A stretch of DNA of 64,000 nucleotides, from NCBI GenBank assembly GCA_964500415.1, contig CAZCOB010000007.1:1-64000 (forward strand), read 5' to 3'. Under the pieces are notes generated by a model. It did no database searches and was not told the DNA's origin. It saw only the letters and a program-made list of their open reading frames with translations. Position 1 is the first letter of the stretch. The number at the start of each line of letters is the position of its first letter. The position numbers and the translations under genes are program-made. This DNA is from JAFGPF01 sp964500415. Its GTDB lineage: Bacteria > Chloroflexota > Dehalococcoidia > Dehalococcoidales > RBG-16-60-22. This document shows, piece after piece, positions 47,787 through 56,112 of this stretch.

Positions 47787-47815
47787 AAGGCCGGGACTTC
47801 ATAGCCCGGCCTTTT
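47787..47815. terminator. Bidirectional terminator between convergent genes
   Basis: AAGGCCGGG (47787-47795) and CCCGGCCTT (47805-47813) form a perfect 9-bp stem. T-rich tracts flank both sides (TTTTCTATT on plus, TTATTTTTTA on minus), so it can end both the alcohol dehydrogenase transcript and the double cupin-like gene. Confidence 0.88.
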
Positions 47816-47843
47816 CTATTAATGATATCCGTATCTTACACAG

Positions 47844-48770
47844 CTAACTCTGGCCTGGAGGTGTGAAGAAGCTGTCGCCCCATCCTTCCGCCATGGTACC
47901 GCAACCAAGCATAATTGCCATCTCGATAAAAGGCTTCTTTACGTCGAGCCATTTTAGCGGGCCGTGGCGCAGGCCTCTCGGAACGTACATGCCGTAACTG
48001 GTATCGAATTGCAGCGTATCGCCGCCCATGCCGAACTCCATCGTGCCGCCGAGGTTTTCGGGATTCTCCGGGTCGCCGCCGATATGCAGTACGATTTCGT
48101 CGAATTTCTTATGGGCCATCTCCGGGATACCCGGTTTCACCAGGCCCCATATCCAGCCGAATTCTATATAATAGTTGGCAACGTTTATCTGGGTGCTGCT
48201 CATGTATGTCATCGTTGGAGTCTGGCGGCCGCTTTCAAATCCACGACCTGCCTCTCGCATGGGACTGCGGATTACATATTGTTCGTAGTCGAATTTCTCT
48301 TTCCTCACGGGCAGTCCTTCTTTAGGTTTGGAGATTCCGCTTTCGCCCCATCCGGCAAATGGGTCTCCTGTGCCCAGCATCATGGCCATCTCGATATGTG
48401 GAAACCGGAATTTCTTCCAGGTTAACGGACCATGAGGTGTCCCTTTGGGAATGAAAATACCGGTGGTGGTATTGAAGGTAATGGGTTGCCCGTCGATATA
48501 AAACTCGATTTCTCCACCGAGGTCCTGCGGGACTTCGGGATTGCCTCCCCAGTGTAGAACAATCTCATCATAATCATGCACGTGTTCGTGGATATGGGGA
48601 TTGGGTTCGGGGATGTCATATATCCAGCCGAGTTCGATATAATAATTGGCTTCTGGAACCTGCTTGCTGCTCATGAAAGTCATCGTTGGGCTTTGGCGGT
48701 TTTTAATTCCTGGTCCCGCTTCGTATAGTGGCTTGCGAACTGCGTATTTTTCATATTCCGATTCCGACAT
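47844..48770 (-). CDS. Two-domain cupin-like protein
   Basis: A 308-residue protein made of two similar halves (about 5-155 and 165-305), each starting Y-E-K/Q-Y and containing TMT(F/Y)MSS, a (W/F)GWI-type strand, a DEIVLH(W/I)GG motif and an (I/V)P(K/R)G..HGPL motif. These match the tandem single-domain cupin-like proteins at 25918-27757. In the first half the metal-type motif is HIHEHVHDYDEIVLHW; in the second it is AHKKFDEIVLHI, so one of the two sites may have lost His ligands. No signal peptide is present. AAGGAG precedes the ATG. The function is unknown. Confidence 0.83.
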   Translation of the reverse strand: MSESEYEKYAVRKPLYEAGPGIKNRQSPTMTFMSSKQVPEANYYIELGWIYDIPEPNPHIHEHVHDYDEIVLHWGGNPEVPQDLGGEIEFYIDGQPITFNTTTGIFIPKGTPHGPLTWKKFRFPHIEMAMMLGTGDPFAGWGESGISKPKEGLPVRKEKFDYEQYVIRSPMREAGRGFESGRQTPTMTYMSSTQINVANYYIEFGWIWGLVKPGIPEMAHKKFDEIVLHIGGDPENPENLGGTMEFGMGGDTLQFDTSYGMYVPRGLRHGPLKWLDVKKPFIEMAIMLGCGTMAEGWGDSFFTPPGQS

Positions 48771-48793
48771 CTGGTTGCGCTCCTTTATAGTTA

Positions 48794-50917
48794 TTACTCT
48801 GCTTTATAAACTTTACATAACAGTGCTGTGAGGTCCGGCGAACCGAACATGGGGTCGCAGTGGTCGTTCGAGGTAAGCACGTTGGGATTGGACTTCAGCA
48901 TTCCGTGTAGCGGCCCCGGTTCCTCCGGATAGAAACAGTTGGCGGTAGCCATCACTGCCCCCGGGTGAATGCCGGGAAACAACCTTGCCTTTTGCTTTAT
49001 CCTGCCCCGCGGCGATTCAATCCAGGCCCAGTCTCCATCATCAATTCCTAATTTATTTGCCGTATCGGGGTGAATCTGCACCACCGGGTCTTTCTGGAAA
49101 CTCCTCAACCAGGGAATGTTGCGGTACTGCGAGAGGAAATAGAAAGGCTGGCGGTAGCCGGTGGAAAGCACCAGCGGGTATTCTTTCGCCAGTTCCGGCG
49201 TGGAAATGGGGCTTTCGCCGGGCTCCTGGAAATAGGGGAGGGCATCATACCCCAGCTCTTCGAGAACGGTGGAGAAAAATTCAAACTTTCCGGTAGGCGC
49301 GGGGAAACCGCCGCCTTTTCTCCAGTAATCGGTCTTGTATTTGTAGTAAATCTGGTCTTTACCCATCTTGGCCAGGACACCCTTTTCACTGAACTCTTTC
49401 CAAGTAAGGCCGGACTTTCTCACCGTGTAGTCCAGCATCTTCTCGACGTTTTCGAACCAGAGATCGGGGGCCATCCTTTTGCCGATTTCGTTAAATATTT
49501 TATTGTCGGGCCAGGCCTCGCCGGGTGGGTCGACGGTCTTGTTAATGGCCTCGATCATAAAACGCGGGTGCATATTGTAGATATCATCCATCTCCAGCCA
49601 GTGGGCCGCCGGCAGGACGATATCGGCGTGTTCCGCCATGGGTCCCATGAACTGGTCGGCATGTACCAGGAAGTCCACGTTGTGTATTGCCTGCAAGACC
49701 TCCCCGGTGTTGGCCAGGTGGAGTATTTGCTGGCCGCCGACGCTGAACCATACTTTTACCACGGAATTGCCGTTGACCAGTTGCTTGATAACGCTGTCCG
49801 AGTGGGCGGTACGCGCCGCGCCCATTTTATATTTGTCGCTGCCCACGATTCCCTGTCGCATTTCATCGGTCAGCGGTAGCTCAAGGTAGAAATCTTCCAG
49901 AAGCCCGGTATCCGGAACCATCCAGCTCATCATGCTGCCCGGCCTTTCGATGTTGCCGGTGAGTCCCATCAGGCAAATAATCGACCTAATTGTCTGGCCG
50001 CAGTTGGCCTGACGCTCCAGTGAGCTGCCGATCTGTATACAACCGGGTGTGTCCTCCGCGAAGAGTCGGGCCGCCTTGATGATATCGTCCGCCTTGAGCC
50101 AGGTGATTTCGGCGACGCGCTCCGGCGTGTATTCCTGGGCTCTCTCTTTCAGCTTGTCGAACCCGTAGGTCCATTTCTCAACGAACTCTTTATCCCACAA
50201 TCCCTCGTTGATGATTATGTTTATCATGCCCAGCGCCAGGGCTGCATCCGTCCCCGGACGTATTTGCAGCCATAGTGTCGCCCGGGAAGAAAGTGCCGTT
50301 TCCCTCGGGTCGATAACAATCAGGTTCTTAACGTACCTGAGCGAGTTCAGGAACCAAACCGCCATCTCGGAATCGGCGCTGCTTATCTCCAGCTGCTTGG
50401 CCCAGGATATCTGTGTTTTGGGGAACTCTCCGCCCCAGCCGTGGTAATCGCAGTAAAGCCTGCCGTAACCCGTCACCAGACCGTACATACCCAGCCGGGG
50501 GCTGTGGCAAATATAGCCGGGTGTAATGATATTGGCCGTGCCTATCGACCGTGCCAGGCGGTGAGTATATCTGTTATAGCCCCGCCCTGTCCCCTGGGAC
50601 ACGGCGATTGACGAAGGGCCATATTTTTCTATCGATTCCTTCATCTTGCTCTCGATTGTTTCCAGCGCCTCGTCCCAGGTTATCCTTTGCCATTTCCCCT
50701 CACCCCTTTTCCCCATTCTTTTCAGGGGGTATTTGAGGCGGTCGGGGTGGTTGATATGCTGGATGCTGGATAGTCCCTTGGAGCACATCGTGCCCCAGGT
50801 TGGCGTGTCCGGGTTTCCCTCGATGTGGGTTATTGCCCCGTCCTCGACGGTCACCAGGACGCCGCAGCCGCCGTGGCAGCCTTTACAGGTGGTCTTGATA
50901 ATCTTTTTTTCGCTCAT
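48794..50917 (-). CDS. Molybdopterin oxidoreductase catalytic subunit (Psr/Phs/acetylene hydratase-like)
   Basis: A 707-residue DMSO-reductase-family enzyme. The N-terminal [4Fe-4S] motif is C11-x2-C14-x3-C18 with a fourth Cys at 45 (TMCSKG); molybdopterin-binding segments include IAVSQGTGRGYNRY, VIDPRETALSSRA and RPGTDAALALGMINIIINEG. The likely metal-ligand Cys is C137 in GYICHSPRLG. There is no Tat signal (no RR motif), which suggests a cytoplasmic active site. The ATG at 50917 is chosen because the Fe-S motif follows directly; an upstream TTG start would overlap the previous gene. It is third in an operon with an Fe-S subunit and an NrfD-like membrane subunit, so a three-subunit membrane-bound reductase or dehydrogenase is predicted. 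The substrate is unknown. Confidence 0.92.
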   Translation of the reverse strand: MSEKKIIKTTCKGCHGGCGVLVTVEDGAITHIEGNPDTPTWGTMCSKGLSSIQHINHPDRLKYPLKRMGKRGEGKWQRITWDEALETIESKMKESIEKYGPSSIAVSQGTGRGYNRYTHRLARSIGTANIITPGYICHSPRLGMYGLVTGYGRLYCDYHGWGGEFPKTQISWAKQLEISSADSEMAVWFLNSLRYVKNLIVIDPRETALSSRATLWLQIRPGTDAALALGMINIIINEGLWDKEFVEKWTYGFDKLKERAQEYTPERVAEITWLKADDIIKAARLFAEDTPGCIQIGSSLERQANCGQTIRSIICLMGLTGNIERPGSMMSWMVPDTGLLEDFYLELPLTDEMRQGIVGSDKYKMGAARTAHSDSVIKQLVNGNSVVKVWFSVGGQQILHLANTGEVLQAIHNVDFLVHADQFMGPMAEHADIVLPAAHWLEMDDIYNMHPRFMIEAINKTVDPPGEAWPDNKIFNEIGKRMAPDLWFENVEKMLDYTVRKSGLTWKEFSEKGVLAKMGKDQIYYKYKTDYWRKGGGFPAPTGKFEFFSTVLEELGYDALPYFQEPGESPISTPELAKEYPLVLSTGYRQPFYFLSQYRNIPWLRSFQKDPVVQIHPDTANKLGIDDGDWAWIESPRGRIKQKARLFPGIHPGAVMATANCFYPEEPGPLHGMLKSNPNVLTSNDHCDPMFGSPDLTALLCKVYKAE

Positions 50918-50957
50918 ACATTTATATCTTTCGAGAATGATAATGGTCGTCTGCCTG

Positions 50958-51845
50958 TCAGTTAGGCGATTGTTGGGCAATGGCGACCAGCGGTTTATAG
51001 GCTCCCGCCTTGAGTACGCAATACCTCAGAGCCAACCCGCCGATTATTTCACAGGTGACGCCGGTTACCAGCAGCGTCGAGGAAAGCTCAGCGACGAAGT
51101 AGCTGGATAAGGCGATGGCCATTGGTACGACGATACCCAGGACGACTATACCAACCCAGAAAACGGGGGCGAGATTGCCGCGTATCTGCTCCATAACCGA
51201 TTTTTTCCCGGTCGCCTCGCGGTTAGACGCTCCCCAGAGATAGACGACTATCAGCAGGGCATTGACGATGAGTAGCCACCGACTCCCCGTTTCAGCGACG
51301 GCAACGTTGACGTTCCCCCCGTTCAGGCCGATGATTACCGAGAGGCCGAATCCCCCCAGGATACCGCATAGGACGAATAATAGCGGCAGTAATGTAGAGT
51401 TCCAGAAGGGTACGGCCTTGACCGTGTTCAGTACGAAACCGGTATATACTGCAATCGCCAGCGCCGAAATCCCCGCCAGCACCTTAAAGAAAATTTCTAC
51501 AGCGGTGCCCGGCAGCCAGAATGAAAGCGCCAGTTGTGCCGCTGCGAAAACGGTGAATGCCAGCACGAAGATAATACCCCTGGCCAGCCAGGATGAGTTC
51601 GGACGGAAGATGATTCTCCAGAAACGCAGCGGTTTGCCCAGGTAGATAAGATGGGCGCCACCCTTGACCACGGCGATAATAAGCCAACTGAGGAACATAC
51701 CCCACAGGCTGTTGAAGTACAGCGATACCAGGTAAAGTCCTCCGCCGAGTCCGCCAGCGTAAAAGGCAATCCAGAGAAAGATGCCCCGCCGGTCAATCCA
51801 TTCCGTCTGGCGGGTATAATTTATCATCCATTCGTGTATTTCCAA
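50958..51845 (-). CDS. NrfD/PsrC-like membrane subunit
   Basis: A 295-residue polytopic membrane protein with about eight helices. GGLGGGLYLVSLYFNSLW in the first helix and the Lys-Pro segment YLGKPLRFWRIIFRPNSSWLARG are the hallmarks of NrfD/PsrC quinone-interacting subunits. It exchanges electrons with the menaquinone/quinone pool and docks the Fe-S subunit. The start is a TTG at 51845 with AGGAG twelve bases upstream; an ATG at 51827 is an alternative. It is four bases from the Fe-S subunit stop and followed by the catalytic gene. Confidence 0.92.
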   Translation of the reverse strand: MEIHEWMINYTRQTEWIDRRGIFLWIAFYAGGLGGGLYLVSLYFNSLWGMFLSWLIIAVVKGGAHLIYLGKPLRFWRIIFRPNSSWLARGIIFVLAFTVFAAAQLALSFWLPGTAVEIFFKVLAGISALAIAVYTGFVLNTVKAVPFWNSTLLPLLFVLCGILGGFGLSVIIGLNGGNVNVAVAETGSRWLLIVNALLIVVYLWGASNREATGKKSVMEQIRGNLAPVFWVGIVVLGIVVPMAIALSSYFVAELSSTLLVTGVTCEIIGGLALRYCVLKAGAYKPLVAIAQQSPN

Positions 51846-51849
51846 TTTA

Positions 51850-52572
51850 TTACTTCACTCCTGTCGGGGTAGGCTCATGCTCGGAATCGCCTCTTGTTTC
51901 CGTTACTTCGGAATATCCTATTTTACCGTCGATGAAGTACACCGAGGGGTTGGTATCGTATTCCGGGTGCAGCTGGAACCCTCCGCGTTCCTTTATCAGG
52001 CGCGATATCTCGCTGTCGGGGTCGTCGAGGTCGCCGAAGGTCAGCGCCTGCGCCGGGCAGGTATTGACGCAGGCGGGCGTGGCATCGCGGTCGATTCCCG
52101 GTTTCAGGCCTTTAGCCAGCCCGGCATCTATTCTCTCTACGCAAAAATTGCATTTCTCCGTCGTGCCGATTTGATGAGGGTATCGTTCTTTGCCGGCTTT
52201 TTCGAAGTCGGTCTGCGTACTGCCGGGGAAAAACCCTTTGTCCTTGTCTCTGGAAAGGAAAGTCCGGTTCTGATAAGGGCAGGCGATAACGCAGTAGCGG
52301 CAGCCGACGCATTTACTCTGGTCGATTACTACGATGCCATCCTCGCGCTGATAGGTGGCGCCGGTAGGGCATACCTCGACACATGGCGCGTTCTGGCACT
52401 GGTTGCAGCGCACCGAGTAAGTCGATACCGTAGGTCTGTCGCCGCCCGTTTCCATGGCTACCAGTCTCGGCCATGACATGCCTATGGGCAAAAAGTGCTC
52501 GATGCGGCAGGCAGCCACGCAGGCATAGCACCTTATGCATCTGGTTAAATCTACGACCATTCCCCATCTCAT
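51850..52572 (-). CDS. PsrB/NrfC-like four-cluster Fe-S subunit
   Basis: A 240-residue electron-transfer subunit with four Cys groups: CIRCYACVAACRIEHF, CNQCQNAPCVEVCP, CVGCRYCVIACPYQNRTF, and CNFCVERI...CVNTCPAQA. It predicts four [4Fe-4S] clusters in the DmsB/PsrB pattern and connects the quinone-interacting membrane subunit to the molybdenum subunit. No Tat signal is present, in line with the catalytic subunit. It is the first gene of the three-gene operon; GAGG lies nine bases before the ATG and a good promoter with a palindrome lies just upstream. Confidence 0.94.
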   Translation of the reverse strand: MRWGMVVDLTRCIRCYACVAACRIEHFLPIGMSWPRLVAMETGGDRPTVSTYSVRCNQCQNAPCVEVCPTGATYQREDGIVVIDQSKCVGCRYCVIACPYQNRTFLSRDKDKGFFPGSTQTDFEKAGKERYPHQIGTTEKCNFCVERIDAGLAKGLKPGIDRDATPACVNTCPAQALTFGDLDDPDSEISRLIKERGGFQLHPEYDTNPSVYFIDGKIGYSEVTETRGDSEHEPTPTGVK

Positions 52573-52591
52573 AGTAACATACCTCTAATAT

Positions 52592-52620
52592 AAATTATCA
52601 TATTGCACACAATATGTCAA
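52592..52620 (-). promoter_or_regulatory. Promoter and palindromic operator of the molybdopterin oxidoreductase operon
   Basis: On the reverse strand a perfect TTGACA (52615-52620) is followed by -10 candidates TAATTT (17-base spacing) or GATAAT (15-base spacing). Between them lies the palindrome ATATTGCACACAATAT (52600-52615, perfect 6-bp arms), placed so that a bound protein would block the polymerase. A matching half site TGTGCAAT lies upstream near 52657-52665. Confidence 0.65.
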
Positions 52621-52802
52621 CGCTCTATAACGAAAGCGTAATAACAACAATAATTATATGTGCAATAGAACTATCATATAAATATTATAAGATGTATAAC
52701 GTAATATTACTATAACTTAGGTTACATTTTACGGTTTATTTTTAATGAGGAAGTCGGCGGCTCAGGTAATGAATCTGAGCAATTTGTCTAAAAAATTTTA
52801 AT

Positions 52803-52825
52803 ATCATTACAAGTAGTGATATAAT
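52803..52825 (+). promoter_or_regulatory. -10 box and dyad upstream of the carboxylesterase
   Basis: A perfect TATAAT (52820-52825) is overlapped by the dyad ATCATTAC-AA-GTAGTGAT (52803-52820, 7 of 8 arm matches), a probable operator. No strong -35 is seen. The AGGAGG of the esterase gene follows about 20 bases later. The remainder of the 52573-52857 gap is AT-rich and non-coding. Confidence 0.5.
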
Positions 52826-52857
52826 AAGGCCGTTTTTAGTACTTTCAGGAGGAAGAT

Positions 52858-54414
52858 ATGAGCGATAATAAGCAGGCAATAGTCACCACCGCATCCGGTA
52901 AAGTAGAGGGGATTTATCAGGAAGGACTGTACGTCTTCAAGGGAATCCCTTACGCCGCCCCGCCGGTCGGGGAATTACGCTGGATGCCTCCGCAGCCGGT
53001 AAAGCCGTGGGATGGAGTAAGACAGACGAAAGAGTTCGGGCCGATTTCTCCCCAGAATCCAATGGTAGGCGGGCCGATGACCCAAGTTGAACAGGCTCAG
53101 GATGAAGACTGCCTGTTCCTGAATATCTGGACTTCCGGTCTTGATGGTGCTCGCCGGCCGGTCATGGTCTGGATTCACGGCGGTGCCTTTACCATAGGCT
53201 CGGGTTCCGACCCCATGTATGACAATCCAGGTCTGGCTACCCGTGGCGATATTGTGCTGGTAACCATTAACTACCGACTCGGCATGCTGGGTTTCCTGAA
53301 TCTGAAGGAAGTAACAGGAGGTAAAATACCCGCTACCGGTAATGAAGGACTTCTCGACCAGGTAGCCGCTCTGAAATGGGTCAAGGATAATATCACTGCT
53401 TTTGGCGGCGACCCCGCTAACGTTACCGTTTTTGGGGAGTCAGCCGGCAGCATGAGTATCGCCTGTCTTATGGCGATGCCCGCGGCTAAAGGGTATTTCC
53501 ACAAGGGCATTCTGGAAAGCGGTGTCGGCAGTACGGCGGGACCGCTGGATGATGCCGTGGATACGGCTGAGAAGTTCCTGAAACACGTCGGTATAAATGG
53601 CAATGATGTCGAGGCGCTGAGAGCGCTGACGGTACAGCAGCTCCTTGATGTCGAGATGAAACTGAGGACAGATTTGGCCATGCCCGGCGAGGCTGCCAGG
53701 ATAACGGCGACGGCGCCGGTAACCGACGGCGAGGTAATTCCCGGCGTGCCGAACCAGATGGCTAGGGCCGGTTCCGCTAAAGACATCCCGGCGATAATCG
53801 GTTCAAATCTTGAGGAGTGGAAGCTCTTCGGCATGATGCAGCCCGGTATAAACGAGTTAACCGAAGCCGGTTTGATAGAACGGATAACTCCTTATATGTT
53901 GGAAAAGGATGCCAGAGAACTGGTAAGTACCTATCACCAGGCACGGCAGAAACGCGGCGAACCGGTAACTAACTTCGAACTCTTGTCAGCGATTAATACC
54001 GATTTGATGTTCCGTATTCCCATCCTCGGACTTGTCGAAGCGCAGCGTGATAACGTTCAGCTTGCTTACAACTATCTCTTTACCTGGAAGTCGCCAGTAA
54101 TGGGTGGTGCTCTGGGTGCCTGCCACGCTCTTGAAATCGGCTTCGTCTTCGGCGGGTATGACGATTTGTTCTGCGGTAGCGGTCCGGACGCGGATAAACT
54201 CTCGGAGTGCATTCAGGAAGCCTGGATAGCCTTCGCCCGCACTGGCAACCCCTCCTGCAAGGCTATTGGAGAATGGCCTGTTTACGGCAAGAACCGCGCC
54301 ACGATGATGCTGGGCAAACCCTGCCACGTGGAAGAAGCGCCTTACGAGGAAGAGCGCAGCTACTGGGAAAAAATAGTGTGGGATACTGTAGTCCGTAAAA
54401 CGGCTATGCCTTAA
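52858..54414 (+). CDS. Type-B carboxylesterase
   Basis: A 518-residue alpha/beta hydrolase of the carboxylesterase/para-nitrobenzyl esterase family. N-terminal FKGIPYAAPPVGELRW, the EDCLFLNIW strand, the oxyanion loop WIHGGAF (107-109 HGG) and the nucleophile elbow GESAG (S195 nucleophile) are all present; the Glu and His of the triad lie in the later half (GSNLEEWKLF and ACHALEIGF regions). No signal peptide is present, so it is cytoplasmic. AGGAGG precedes the ATG. Its stop codon overlaps that of the convergent ThDP enzyme. Likely substrates are small esters, but nothing narrows this down. Confidence 0.94.
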   Translation: MSDNKQAIVTTASGKVEGIYQEGLYVFKGIPYAAPPVGELRWMPPQPVKPWDGVRQTKEFGPISPQNPMVGGPMTQVEQAQDEDCLFLNIWTSGLDGARRPVMVWIHGGAFTIGSGSDPMYDNPGLATRGDIVLVTINYRLGMLGFLNLKEVTGGKIPATGNEGLLDQVAALKWVKDNITAFGGDPANVTVFGESAGSMSIACLMAMPAAKGYFHKGILESGVGSTAGPLDDAVDTAEKFLKHVGINGNDVEALRALTVQQLLDVEMKLRTDLAMPGEAARITATAPVTDGEVIPGVPNQMARAGSAKDIPAIIGSNLEEWKLFGMMQPGINELTEAGLIERITPYMLEKDARELVSTYHQARQKRGEPVTNFELLSAINTDLMFRIPILGLVEAQRDNVQLAYNYLFTWKSPVMGGALGACHALEIGFVFGGYDDLFCGSGPDADKLSECIQEAWIAFARTGNPSCKAIGEWPVYGKNRATMMLGKPCHVEEAPYEEERSYWEKIVWDTVVRKTAMP

Positions 54415-56084
54415 ACGGGCTGCAACCTGACGTCCAGCACGGCTGGCTTGCCGCTTTTTACCATGGACAGGCAGTCCTTCAACGCCACGGGAACATCGGC
54501 GGGGTCTTCCACCATGCGACCGTAGGCATTATTGGCTGAGGCGATTTTAGAATAATCGGGGGGAGTGGGAATATCCGCGCCCATGTTGTCCACGTCGTAC
54601 TTTTCGCTGAAGAGTCCCTTGATAGCGCCGTAGCCCTGGTTATCGTAGATGATGGCCAGGTACGGGGCTTTGTAAAAACTCGCCGACCACAGTGATGCCT
54701 CCGGGCAGCCGTAGATGAAAGCTCCGTCGCCCATCAGGCTGATGACGGTTTTATCAGGTGCTGCCAGCTTGACGCCCAGCGCCGCTCCCGGCGCCCAGCC
54801 GATACACCCTCCGGCGCAGGAAAGCAGTGTGCCCGGCCTGGTACGTTCAATCAGGTGTGCCACGATGGTCGCCGGAGAGATGGTCTGGTTCACGATAATC
54901 GTGTCGTCATCAATTGCTTCATTAATGCAGTGGCTGAGCCAGTGGGCGGAAATAGGCTTTCGTTTGGCGTGGCTCTTCGCCAGCTCCCGCCATTCATCGG
55001 AGAGTTTATTATGCTCAGTTTCAAGCCTGGAAAAGCGCTCTTTTAGCTGTTTTCTTCTTTCAGGGGTGATTTTCTTGTTCAATATGTCGGTAAGTGCCGG
55101 AATTGCCCGACTGGAATCGGCTTTTATCAGTATATCCGGCTTCCTGCCCCATAGCGGCACACCCTTTTTCACCGTGTCGATGTCTATATGGATGATTTTC
55201 ACGTCCTTGCGTAGTGCTGCCGGTGGTCCTGCGTAGTGCATATCATAGTCGATTGCCAGAATAGCGTCGGCCGTGGTCAACAGGGGATTACCGTATCCGA
55301 CGGCCACCGAGAGATACGCCGAAAGTGGGTGTGTGTTCGGAAAATTTACCCGGATATCGGTGGTCAGTACCCGCGAACTTAATGCCTCCGCCAGTTTTAT
55401 GAGCGAATCTACTGACTCTAGATTCCTGCCGGAATAGCCGGTCACGATGAGCGGGTCTTCGGCTTCAATCAGTATCCCGGTCGCTTTGTCCAGCGTTTCG
55501 GCATCGGCTTCTGGTATTGCTGCTCTGGCAATATCGGGTGATGTTTTTTCGGTAATATTCTTATCGTCCCAGAGTACTTCACGCGGGAGGGTCAGATATA
55601 CCGGTCCGCATGGCTCGGTGGTGGCGATGTTGAAAGCCTTCTTAAATATGTCGATGATATCCTCGCCAGCAGCGAGTTGATGGTCCCACTTGACGAAGTT
55701 TCGTACCATCGTCCCCTGGTCGAAAGCCTCTCCCCTCCAGTTGGTGCGCTGGGGAGGGCCCTGGTTCTCCGTGAAGAATACCACTGGCACTTTTCCCCAC
55801 TGGGCGTTGTGCAGGGCGCCGCCAATTTGAAGGGTGCCCAGTTCCGAGTGTACCGAGACTACCTGAGGCCGACCCGAAGCCATGTAGTTGCCGTGGGCGG
55901 CCGTCATCGCCACGAACTCATCGAGGCAGAGTATTCCTCTGGGTGATTTCTTGCCCTCGGCGCTGTATTTCGATATCGTTTCCAGTACGGGAACGTTATC
56001 GATTCCCGGGTTAAAGAAAACGTACTCAACGCCATGGGCGTTCATAACCTCGATGAGAGCTTTGATATTACCGTATTCTTTCAT
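54411..56084 (-). CDS. ThDP-dependent decarboxylase/acetolactate synthase-like enzyme
   Basis: A 557-residue enzyme with the three-domain ThDP fold. The N-terminal pyrimidine-binding domain has VEYVFFNPG and a Glu in LCLDEFVAMTAAHGN; the middle domain has ADAILAIDYDMHYAGPP; the C-terminal ThDP domain has MGDGAFIYG...NNQGYG-type motif (GDGAF ... YDNQGYG). This fits benzoylformate decarboxylase, acetolactate synthase or 2-hydroxyacyl lyase relatives; the class cannot be decided by eye. It shares its last bases with the convergent esterase gene and lies 28 bases after the FAD oxidase gene in the same direction, so they may act together on a 2-oxo or 2-hydroxy acid (inference). Confidence 0.88.
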   Translation of the reverse strand: MKEYGNIKALIEVMNAHGVEYVFFNPGIDNVPVLETISKYSAEGKKSPRGILCLDEFVAMTAAHGNYMASGRPQVVSVHSELGTLQIGGALHNAQWGKVPVVFFTENQGPPQRTNWRGEAFDQGTMVRNFVKWDHQLAAGEDIIDIFKKAFNIATTEPCGPVYLTLPREVLWDDKNITEKTSPDIARAAIPEADAETLDKATGILIEAEDPLIVTGYSGRNLESVDSLIKLAEALSSRVLTTDIRVNFPNTHPLSAYLSVAVGYGNPLLTTADAILAIDYDMHYAGPPAALRKDVKIIHIDIDTVKKGVPLWGRKPDILIKADSSRAIPALTDILNKKITPERRKQLKERFSRLETEHNKLSDEWRELAKSHAKRKPISAHWLSHCINEAIDDDTIIVNQTISPATIVAHLIERTRPGTLLSCAGGCIGWAPGAALGVKLAAPDKTVISLMGDGAFIYGCPEASLWSASFYKAPYLAIIYDNQGYGAIKGLFSEKYDVDNMGADIPTPPDYSKIASANNAYGRMVEDPADVPVALKDCLSMVKSGKPAVLDVRLQPV

Positions 56085-56112
56085 AAAAGATTGCTCCCGT
56101 AACTGAGTGCCG

